64,000 bases of DNA, from contig JAZRUI010000008.1 of NCBI GenBank assembly GCA_045652465.1, positions 62,001 to 126,000 of the forward strand. The letters are read 5' to 3'. The DNA is from SIG589 sp045652465. Lineage in GTDB: Bacteria; Bacillota; Clostridia; Oscillospirales; Acutalibacteraceae. Positions within the stretch are counted from its first letter, which is position 1; the number at the start of each line of letters is the position of its first letter. This document shows positions 47,891 through 54,897 of this stretch, piece after piece. A model generated the notes under the pieces. The model was not told where the DNA came from. It did not search any database and worked only from the letters and a program-made list of their open reading frames with translations. Made by a program: the position numbers and the translations under genes.

Positions 47891-49837
47891 TTAGTCATCA
47901 AGCGTTGTGTAAACCACGACGCTCATAGGCTTTAGTGTGTCGGTTATTTTGTTGTCAACATTTTCGAAAACCTTATCAGTAGGCGGCAGGGTTGCCGAAT
48001 CATCGGGCTCGATTTCGCTCGCAACATAGCGGTGGCGATAAAAGTTTTTGCCGAAGCAGGTATTGAACGAAAGGCAAACATCCTGCTCCTTTTGGCTGTA
48101 GTTAACAACCGTTATGGTATAGTTTCCGTCGGGCAGCTCGTTTATGTTCATCGCAACCTTTTCGGCGGAATGATTAATTCCCTCATAGGTTTTGGTGCCC
48201 TCGCCGCCCGTGTAGCGGCTAACCATTCCCCAAGCGTAGTAGGCGGGGTAGGGGGCATATAGCCCGCGCATCAAATTGGGCATAAGTCCCCAGCGATGCT
48301 CGCCATCAAAGAAGGCATCGCCCGTGGTTCGATGGTCGTTGGGCCATTGTTGGTCGAAAAGCGCCCAAAGGAAGGAGCATTTTCCGCCGCCATTCATTAA
48401 GGCAACCTGCCCGAGCGAGAGCCAAACGCCGTGCTCTTTTTCATAGCGACCTTTATGGAATGTTCCCGCGAAGGAGTTATATTCATCGTGCCAATATTCG
48501 GTTTTGAGCTTTTTGGGGAGAATAGCTATCGCATCGCGCTCATAGTCGAGCCATGTGGTGTAGGCATCGGTGCAAAGCGGTTTGCAACGGAAGGTGTACC
48601 ATTTTGTTGCCGATTCAAAGCTCGAATCGCCGATAATCTCCTCGCCGTTTTCATCCTTGATAGAAAAATCATCGCAAAGAATCGCCGCGCCATCGGCATA
48701 AAGGGGCGAGAGTCCGCCATCATAAAACCAAGTGCGGTCAATCTTTCCGTCGAGGCGGTTGATAATCGAATAAACGCAGGCGTTAAGGCTTTCGTGCTCG
48801 CCTGAATTAAATTTGAATTCGAAGCGGCGCCATTCATCGCGTGAGAGCTCGCTTTGCGGAATCTCCATTGTGAAAACGCCGTCCTGCGGTTCGCAGTAGT
48901 TCATAAAATAATGATAAAGCGAGCCTTTGCCGAAGGCGCCAAACATAACTCGGCTGTTTTCCTTTGTTGCTGCCGAAATTTTGGATTTAAGCCAAACGCT
49001 TGCGGTATAGTTTGTGTTGGGCTTTAGGGTTATTGGCTGTTGAATTTGGGCATAGCCGTGCGGGATTATGATGGATTTTTTGCCCGAATGGATGTCCTCG
49101 GGCGGCACTTCGGGGAAGAGAAGATAGTTGTGCATCGAGCCGCCATCGAGAAATTCCTCGCAATGCTTTTCGTTCCAAACCCATTCGTTGAGCCAGGGAT
49201 GGAAGGCGAGTCCCTCCTGCGGACCGAGGAGTTTTATCTTATCGCGGTAGCCATCGCGAACCAGCTGCTCGTGTGCCGCGCGGGCGCATTGAAGCCAAAG
49301 CTCGCGGTAGTCGGCGCCCTCATAGGGAAGCGAGGGGTAGCTTCGCTCGTTGGGCTCGGTGAAGATAAGGAAATATTTAATGTTGGTAAACCCGCGCTTT
49401 ATAACCAGCTGATAAAATGTATCGCTGACCCATTTGGCGTAGTTTCTAACGGTTGCATCCCAGTCGCCCTCCACCTTTAGGGGGCAAAAGCCCTGCCAAT
49501 GGTCGCCCTGCAGCTCGCCAACATTCGACCAGCCAACATTTATGGCGATGGTTACGCCCGCTTTTTGCATCTCACTGCACCAGTTATAAAAAGCCTGACA
49601 ACGCGCATTTTCCCAGTTCCATTCGCCCGTTTCCTTATCCCAAGGATACCAGTTATAATATGTTCGAACAATCTTAACGCGCATATCTCTAACGCGGGAA
49701 ACTTCGGTTTTTATTTGCTCTTTTGTGTAAACGCGACCTGCATCATCGGGCTGACCCGCGAAGCCATGGTAAACCGCGCCAAGACCCAAAAAGTTTTCCT
49801 GCGCAGGGGAATGCATATCGGCGGTAAGAGTTATCAT
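47891..49837 (-). CDS. Cytoplasmic GH-A clan glycoside hydrolase with internal CBM-like insert (paralogue 1)
   Basis: A 648-residue protein with no signal peptide. The first 240 residues and residues 410-560 look like one TIM barrel of the GH-A clan. N163-E164 in FTEPNERSYPS is the likely acid/base pair, and E452 in YWHDEYNS the likely nucleophile. Between them, about residues 245-410, sits a beta-rich insert resembling a carbohydrate-binding module (ITLKPNTNYTASVWLKSK, FEFKFNSGEHESL, ILCDDFSI). A C-terminal beta domain closes the protein (INELPDGNYTITVVNYS). I cannot assign a numbered GH family or substrate. It is the last of three tandem paralogues. Confidence 0.72.
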   Translation of the reverse strand: MITLTADMHSPAQENFLGLGAVYHGFAGQPDDAGRVYTKEQIKTEVSRVRDMRVKIVRTYYNWYPWDKETGEWNWENARCQAFYNWCSEMQKAGVTIAINVGWSNVGELQGDHWQGFCPLKVEGDWDATVRNYAKWVSDTFYQLVIKRGFTNIKYFLIFTEPNERSYPSLPYEGADYRELWLQCARAAHEQLVRDGYRDKIKLLGPQEGLAFHPWLNEWVWNEKHCEEFLDGGSMHNYLLFPEVPPEDIHSGKKSIIIPHGYAQIQQPITLKPNTNYTASVWLKSKISAATKENSRVMFGAFGKGSLYHYFMNYCEPQDGVFTMEIPQSELSRDEWRRFEFKFNSGEHESLNACVYSIINRLDGKIDRTWFYDGGLSPLYADGAAILCDDFSIKDENGEEIIGDSSFESATKWYTFRCKPLCTDAYTTWLDYERDAIAILPKKLKTEYWHDEYNSFAGTFHKGRYEKEHGVWLSLGQVALMNGGGKCSFLWALFDQQWPNDHRTTGDAFFDGEHRWGLMPNLMRGLYAPYPAYYAWGMVSRYTGGEGTKTYEGINHSAEKVAMNINELPDGNYTITVVNYSQKEQDVCLSFNTCFGKNFYRHRYVASEIEPDDSATLPPTDKVFENVDNKITDTLKPMSVVVYTTLDD

Positions 49838-49851
49838 AATATCCCTCTTTT

Positions 49852-49887
49852 AAACAAGACCTCTCTTTCGAGGGGCCTTGTTTTTTT
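49852..49887. terminator. Hairpin between glycosidase genes 2 and 1
   Basis: AAACAAGACC (49852-49861) pairs with GGCCTTGTTT (49874-49883). A strong T-run follows only on the plus strand. On the minus strand it precedes the ribosome-binding site of the 47891-49837 gene and may tune expression within the operon. Confidence 0.5.
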
Positions 49888-49891
49888 AATA

Positions 49892-51850
49892 TTAGTCATT
49901 CATTGTGGTGTAAACTGCGGCGCTCATGGGCGGGATGGTGTCGATAATGCTATCGCAAACATTTTCGAACACCTTATCGATGCCGGGCAGCGTTGCGGTT
50001 TCATCGGGGGTAACAACTGCCGAGTCGGCAAGGTGGCGATAGAATGTGCGGCCGAAGTAGGTGTTGTAGTTGAGGGTAATGTCCTCGGCGGTATCGCCGT
50101 AGTTTACAACGGTTATGGTAAAGTTTCCATCGGGTAATTCGTTGATGTTCATTTCAACCTTTTTGTCCGAATGGTTGATACCCGTGTAGCACTTGGTGCC
50201 CTCGCCGCCGGTATAGCGGGAAATCATTCCCCAATAATAGTAGGAATGATAGGGAACGGTTGCGGGGATATCGGTGCGGCGAAGGTTGGGCATAAGTCCG
50301 TGGCGGTGGTCGCCATCGTAGAAGCCGTCGCCTGCGCACAGGTGGTTATCGTTATGGTCGTTGGGCCACTGCTGGTCAAAGAGTGTCCACATAAGCGAGG
50401 CTTGCTGACCGCAGTTCATCATAGCAACGGTGCCGAGGGCGAGATAAATGCCGTGAAGCTTATGGTCGCGGTGAATAAAGGGGTTGTGGGAGTTGTATTC
50501 ATCGTGCCAATAGTTGCGTTTGAGCTTTTCGGGGAGTGCACGGATAGCATCTCTTTCATAGTTGCACCAGCGGATATAGGCATCGTTTCCGATTGCTCTA
50601 ACTTGGAGGCCATACCAGTAGTTGACGGTCTCAAAGCCAGGGTCCATCAAAAGCTCCTTTTCGCTTCCCTTCTCGCGGAGCGAACAGTCATCAACTATAA
50701 TTGCAGCACCCTCGTTGAAAATGGTGGTTTCTACGGGGTCAAGCCAATAGGCGTTTTTAACTCCGTCGGCGCGGCGAATTTGAGACCAAATTGCAATTTG
50801 CAGCTTTTCGTGGTCGCCCGAGTTAAAGCTAAATTCAAACCTCTTCCACTCTTTTGTGAGCTCCTTTGCGGGGATTGTGAATTTGAAATCAGCATCCGAA
50901 ATAAAGCTGTAATCGCGGAAATAGCGGTAGAAGCTGCCTTTAGAGCAGGCGCCCAAAACAACCGCGCTATCCTCGGTTACCTCGGTGGCAAAGTTCTCGC
51001 GGAGCCATACCGAGAGGGTGTAATCGGTGTTTTTCTTGAGGTTTACAACCTGCTGGATGGTTGCATCATCGCGCGCCATAACAATGGATTGGTTTCCGCT
51101 GTGATAAAGCGAGGGGTCCTCGATTACCTTCTCAAGATAGCTGTGAAGGCTTCCGCCGTCGAGGAAATCGGCGCAGTCCATCTCGTGGAAAGCCCATTCG
51201 GTCATCCAAGGATGATAGTTGATGCCCTCCTGCGGACCAATAAGCTTAATGCCATCGCGGTAGCCATCGCGAACCAACTGCTCGTGTGCGGCGCGAGCGC
51301 ATTGATACCAAAGATGGCGATAGTCGGCACCCTCATAGGGGAGGGTCGGATAGCTTCGCTCGTTGGGCTCGGTGAAGAGCAGGAAATATTTAACATTGGT
51401 AAAGCCGCGCTTAACAACTAATTGATAATAGGTTTCGCTAACCCATTTTGCATAGTTTTGAACGGTTGCATCCCAGTCGCCCTCAACCTTATAGGGGCAG
51501 GGACCCTGCCAATGGTCGCCCTGCAACTCGCCAACATTGGAATAGCCTGTGTTGAGCGCAACCGAAATGTTTGCATCCTTCATTCGCTGCAGCCAGCGAT
51601 AGAATGCCTGACAACGCTCGTTGTCCCAATCCCAAACTCCGCGCTCGAAGTCATAGGCATACCAAGTGTAGAATGTGCGGGCAATTTTAAGGCGCATATC
51701 GGCAGCGCGCTTTGCCTCTAAAATGCACTGCTCTTCCGTGTAAACGCGGCCGCATTCATCGGGCTGACCTGCGTGTCCGTGGTAAACGGCGCCGAGACCT
51801 AAAAAGTTTTCCTGCACGGGAGTGTGCATATCCGCGGTAAGCTTAATCAT
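49892..51850 (-). CDS. Cytoplasmic GH-A clan glycoside hydrolase with internal CBM-like insert (paralogue 2)
   Basis: A 652-residue paralogue of the genes on both sides, similar along its whole length. The acid/base candidate is the Glu after Asn in FTEPNERSYPT, and the nucleophile candidate is in YWHDEYNSHN. The internal insert has VVNLKKNTDYTLSVWLREN, FEFSFNSGDHEKLQ and IIVDDCSL. The C-terminal beta domain ends AAVYTTMND. No signal peptide is present, so it would act on sugars already imported. The start ATG has GAGGT upstream and lies 18 bases after the previous gene of the operon. The substrate is unknown. Confidence 0.72.
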   Translation of the reverse strand: MIKLTADMHTPVQENFLGLGAVYHGHAGQPDECGRVYTEEQCILEAKRAADMRLKIARTFYTWYAYDFERGVWDWDNERCQAFYRWLQRMKDANISVALNTGYSNVGELQGDHWQGPCPYKVEGDWDATVQNYAKWVSETYYQLVVKRGFTNVKYFLLFTEPNERSYPTLPYEGADYRHLWYQCARAAHEQLVRDGYRDGIKLIGPQEGINYHPWMTEWAFHEMDCADFLDGGSLHSYLEKVIEDPSLYHSGNQSIVMARDDATIQQVVNLKKNTDYTLSVWLRENFATEVTEDSAVVLGACSKGSFYRYFRDYSFISDADFKFTIPAKELTKEWKRFEFSFNSGDHEKLQIAIWSQIRRADGVKNAYWLDPVETTIFNEGAAIIVDDCSLREKGSEKELLMDPGFETVNYWYGLQVRAIGNDAYIRWCNYERDAIRALPEKLKRNYWHDEYNSHNPFIHRDHKLHGIYLALGTVAMMNCGQQASLMWTLFDQQWPNDHNDNHLCAGDGFYDGDHRHGLMPNLRRTDIPATVPYHSYYYWGMISRYTGGEGTKCYTGINHSDKKVEMNINELPDGNFTITVVNYGDTAEDITLNYNTYFGRTFYRHLADSAVVTPDETATLPGIDKVFENVCDSIIDTIPPMSAAVYTTMND

Positions 51851-51868
51851 AATAAATACCTCTAAATA

Positions 51869-53794
51869 TTAATCGTTAAGGGTGGTATAAACCGCAACGC
51901 TCATGGGCGGGAGTGTATCGATTATGGTATCGGAAACATTCTTGAACACCTTGTCGATTCCCGGCAATGTTGCGCTCTCATCGGGAACGATGGTTGCGCT
52001 GTCATAAAGATGGCGGTTAAAATCGCGACCGAAGCAGGTGTTGTATTTAAGGGCAATCTCCTGCTCGGTTTTGCCGTAGTTAACAACCGTTATGGTATAG
52101 TTGCCGTCGGGCAGCGCGTTAACATTCATGGCAACCTTTTCCTCGGAATAGTTAATTCCCTCGTAGCACTTGGTGCCCTCGCCGCCCGTATAGCGGGAAA
52201 CAAGACCCCAAGAATAATAGGTGGGGTGGGGAACTATGGTTTTATTAAGCACGGGGGCAATGCCGTGGATATGAACGCCATCCTCAAAGGCATCGGGCGA
52301 GTTTGTGTGGTTGTTGGGCCACTGTTGGTCGAAAAGGGTCCACATAAAGGAGCATTTTCCGCCGCCGTTCATTTGAGCTACCTGACCGAGCGACATATAA
52401 ACGCCGTGTTCGGGGTCACTCTTTTCATCAAAGGTAACATTGTATTCATCGTGCCAATATTCGCTCTTTAGGTGCTGCGGGAGAACGCGGATAGCATCCT
52501 TCTCCATGCCGAGCCAGTTTTCATAGGCATCGGTGCAAAGATATCTGCCCCAAAGCACATACCAATGGTTGCAGCATTCGAAGCTGGTGTCCTTAAGCAT
52601 CTCCTTGCCTGTTGCGGTTTCAAATAGGTTAAAGTCATCGCAGTAGAGCGAGAGTCCGTTTGCAAGCAGGAAGGGAAGACCGTTCCAAAGGCTGTCTTTT
52701 ACGCCGTCGGCGCGCTTCATATTAGAGAAAAGACCTGCGGTTAAGGCTTCGTGGTCGCCCGAGTTAAAGGTGAATTCAAACTTTTTCCAGTCTTCTTCTA
52801 TTTCGTTTGCGGGAATGGTCATGGTAAATACGGAGTCTCTCGGCTCGCAGTAGTGGGTGAAATAGTGCCAGAAAGAGCCCTCCGAGAAGAGACCGAACAC
52901 AACCGAGGAATCCTCTGAAACGGGAATGTTTTTCTTGGATTTAACCCAAACCGATACGGTGTAATCGGTGTTCTTTTTAAGCATAACATCCTGCTGCATG
53001 CGAGCTCCCGCAAAGGGGAAGATTACCGATTTCGAGCCCGAGTGAACATCGGTTTTCGGGCGGTCGGCAAACTGAAGATAGTTGTGCATCGAAATGCCAT
53101 CAAGCCAATCGCCGCAGCCCATAGAGAGCGCCCATTCGGTAAACCATGCGCGGTTTGCCTGACCCTCCTGCGGACCGAGGAGCTTAATCTTGTCGCGAAG
53201 TCCGTTACGAACAAGGGTGTCGTGTGCAGCCTTGGCGGATTTATACCAGCTTTCGCGGTAGTTTTTTCTAACCTCTTCGTTCGGGAATTCCTTTAAGGGG
53301 CATTCGTTCGGCTCGGTGAAGAGCGCGAAATATTTGACATTGTCAAAGCCGCGCTTTACGATGATTTCCTCGACATTTGCCGAAACCCAGTCGGCATAAT
53401 TTTGAATGGTCTTGTCCCAATCGCCCTCAACATAGAAGGGGCAGGGGCCTGCGTGGTAGTTGCCCATAAGGTCGCCGATGTTCCACCAGCCGGTGTTGAG
53501 AACAACGGTTATGCCCGCTTTTTTCATTCTCTCGAGCCACTTATAAACAACGGTCATGCGCTCGTTGTCCCAGTCCCAGGTGTTTGTATCTTTATCCCAG
53601 GCATACCAAGAATAATATCCGCGAACAACCTTAACGCGCAAATATGCGGCTCGAGCAGCTTCCATTTCACACTGCTCCTCGGTGTAAACACGGCCCGCAT
53701 CGTCAGGCATTCCTGCAAACGGGTGGTAAATGGCGCCAAGGCCTAAATAATTTTCTTGAACGGGTGAGTTCATATCGGCTTTTAAAGTAATCAT
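51869..53794 (-). CDS. Cytoplasmic GH-A clan glycoside hydrolase with internal CBM-like insert (paralogue 3)
   Basis: A 641-residue protein and the first gene of the triplet. It shares the layout of the other two: barrel start MITLKADMNSPVQENYLGLG, acid/base candidate in FTEPNECPLKE, nucleophile candidate in YWHDEYNVTF, insert with VMLKKNTDYTVSVWVKSK and FTFNSGDHEAL. The acceptor-side loops differ most (for example RKNYRESWYKSAKAAHD), which suggests a different linkage or substrate. The frame is open 43 codons further upstream, but AAAGGAGGT stands before ATG 53794 and the extension covers the promoter. Confidence 0.72.
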   Translation of the reverse strand: MITLKADMNSPVQENYLGLGAIYHPFAGMPDDAGRVYTEEQCEMEAARAAYLRVKVVRGYYSWYAWDKDTNTWDWDNERMTVVYKWLERMKKAGITVVLNTGWWNIGDLMGNYHAGPCPFYVEGDWDKTIQNYADWVSANVEEIIVKRGFDNVKYFALFTEPNECPLKEFPNEEVRKNYRESWYKSAKAAHDTLVRNGLRDKIKLLGPQEGQANRAWFTEWALSMGCGDWLDGISMHNYLQFADRPKTDVHSGSKSVIFPFAGARMQQDVMLKKNTDYTVSVWVKSKKNIPVSEDSSVVFGLFSEGSFWHYFTHYCEPRDSVFTMTIPANEIEEDWKKFEFTFNSGDHEALTAGLFSNMKRADGVKDSLWNGLPFLLANGLSLYCDDFNLFETATGKEMLKDTSFECCNHWYVLWGRYLCTDAYENWLGMEKDAIRVLPQHLKSEYWHDEYNVTFDEKSDPEHGVYMSLGQVAQMNGGGKCSFMWTLFDQQWPNNHTNSPDAFEDGVHIHGIAPVLNKTIVPHPTYYSWGLVSRYTGGEGTKCYEGINYSEEKVAMNVNALPDGNYTITVVNYGKTEQEIALKYNTCFGRDFNRHLYDSATIVPDESATLPGIDKVFKNVSDTIIDTLPPMSVAVYTTLND

Positions 53795-53816
53795 AGTAAT
53801 TACCTCCTTTGTGGGC

Positions 53817-53845
53817 AGTATAGCATCGGCTAAAAAATAAGTAAA
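53817..53845 (-). promoter_or_regulatory. Promoter of the glycosidase triplet
   Basis: On the minus strand TTTACT, a 17-base spacer and TATACT preceded by TGC (extended -10). Confidence 0.65.
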
Positions 53846-53921
53846 TGCACATAACAAAACTTTTTGCACAAAACGAAACTTTTTTGCACTTTTTTTGCAC
53901 TTTTGACTAATTTTTTCGCAC
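53846..53921. repeat. Cluster of GCAC direct repeats upstream of the glycosidase promoter
   Basis: TTTTTGCAC occurs at 53861-53869, 53881-53889 and 53892-53900, with related TGCAC at 53846-53850 and TTTTTTCGCAC at 53911-53921. The cluster starts directly at the -35 box and extends upstream of it, the position of an activator site. The bases from 53922 to about 54044 hold nothing recognisable. Confidence 0.6.
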
Positions 53922-54044
53922 AAATAAAAACAGCCACCCCAAGAAACTTAAAAACGCGCGCCATCTTCGGTTTCAATAAAATATAAGGAAAAAGGGCGGC
54001 ATAACTTAATAAAAAAAGAAAATCAAGGAAATGTGAAATAACGC

Positions 54045-54073
54045 TTGTATAACACCAAGATATGTGATACAAT
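54045..54073 (+). promoter_or_regulatory. Promoter of nrdG
   Basis: TTGTAT (54045-54050), a 17-base spacer and TACAAT (54068-54073). One NrdR-box-like sequence lies in the spacer and another just downstream. Confidence 0.7.
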
Positions 54074-54099
54074 AGTCGAGCTATAACAATATATTGTGT
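54052..54099. promoter_or_regulatory. Pair of NrdR-box-like operators at the nrdG promoter
   Basis: TAACAATATATTGTGT (54084-54099) matches the recalled NrdR consensus acaCwAtATaTwGtgt at 14 of 16 positions. ACACCAAGATATGTGA (54052-54067) matches at about 10, keeping the outer CAC/GTG. The two start 32 bases apart, three helical turns, which is the known spacing of NrdR box pairs. Confidence 0.7.
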
Positions 54100-54114
54100 T
54101 TAAGGAGGGAAAAT

Positions 54115-54807
54115 ATGGTTATTCACGGACTCCAAAAAATGACGGTGCTGGATTTCCCCGGCAAAATAGCCTGCACGGTGTTCACCGCGGGCTGCAATCT
54201 TCGTTGCCCGTTTTGTCACAATGCGCGCTTGGTTACCGAAACGGAAGCCGAGGACCGAATAGCGGAAGAGGAGGTCCTTTCCTATATATATAAAAGGAAG
54301 GGGATGCTCGATGGCGTTTGCATAACCGGCGGCGAGCCGCTTTTACAACCCGATATTAGAGAGTTTTTAGAAAAAATTCGTGAAACCGGGCTGCTCATAA
54401 AGCTCGACACCAACGGTTGCTATCCCGAAAAGCTCCGCGAGCTTATCGATGCGGGACTCCTCGATTATGTTGCTATGGATATTAAGAACAGCAAAGAGGA
54501 ATATGGAAAAACGATTGGCATTGATAATTTTTCAACCGAGAATATCGAGAAAAGCGTTGGAATACTAAAAGAGGGCAAGGTTGATTATGAGTTCAGAACA
54601 ACCGTTGTCAAAGAACTCCACACAAAGGAAGGTCTTATGGATGCGGCGCGTTGGATTGCCCCTGCAAAACGCTGGTTTTTGCAAAGCTTTGTTGATTCGG
54701 GCGACCTCATTGAGGGCGGTTTTTCAGCCCATTCCAAGGACTTTATGAAAGAGTTACAACAAAATTTGTCGCAAATTGTTGAAAATGTAGAATTGCGAGG
54801 AATATGA
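54115..54807 (+). CDS. nrdG: Anaerobic ribonucleoside-triphosphate reductase activating protein
   Basis: A 230-residue radical SAM activase. The cluster motif is AGCNLRCPFCHNARLV (Cx3Cx2C, from about residue 27). It is followed by GVCITGGEPLLQPD, DTNGCYPEKL and AMDIKNSKEEYGKT. It generates the glycyl radical on NrdD using SAM and a reduced [4Fe-4S] cluster. The length is that of the NrdG-like activases paired with clostridial NrdD. ATG 54115 has AAGGAGGG upstream. The paired NrdR-like operators and the adjacent nrdD support the assignment over other glycyl radical activases. Confidence 0.9.
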   Translation: MVIHGLQKMTVLDFPGKIACTVFTAGCNLRCPFCHNARLVTETEAEDRIAEEEVLSYIYKRKGMLDGVCITGGEPLLQPDIREFLEKIRETGLLIKLDTNGCYPEKLRELIDAGLLDYVAMDIKNSKEEYGKTIGIDNFSTENIEKSVGILKEGKVDYEFRTTVVKELHTKEGLMDAARWIAPAKRWFLQSFVDSGDLIEGGFSAHSKDFMKELQQNLSQIVENVELRGI

Positions 54808-54855
54808 ACACAAGATATAGTTTTGTAACTTGACACCCAACACAGTATATGGTAT
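54808..54855. promoter_or_regulatory. Pair of NrdR-box-like operators at the nrdD promoter
   Basis: ACACAAGATATAGTTT (54808-54823) matches the recalled consensus at 14 of 16 positions and ACACAGTATATGGTAT (54840-54855) at 13 of 16. They start exactly 32 bases apart, as in the nrdG pair. The second overlaps the spacer and -10 of the nrdD promoter, a repressing position. Confidence 0.75.
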
Positions 54856-54858
54856 TAT
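54830..54858 (+). promoter_or_regulatory. Sigma-A promoter of nrdD-trxB
   Basis: A perfect TTGACA (54830-54835), a 17-base spacer and TATTAT (54853-54858) preceded by TGG. Confidence 0.85.
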
Positions 54859-54897
54859 GTGTGAGCACGAAAAACATAGAAAAGAGAGGGACAAAAT

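Noticed and set aside
50171..51421. A 416-residue open frame on the plus strand inside glycosidase paralogue 2
   Set aside because: The opposite strand has a full-length paralogue conserved with its neighbours; this is a codon-bias shadow.
53846..53921. CRISPR-like array of GCAC repeats
   Set aside because: Repeat units are 9 bases or less and spacers irregular and too short; more like operator sites.
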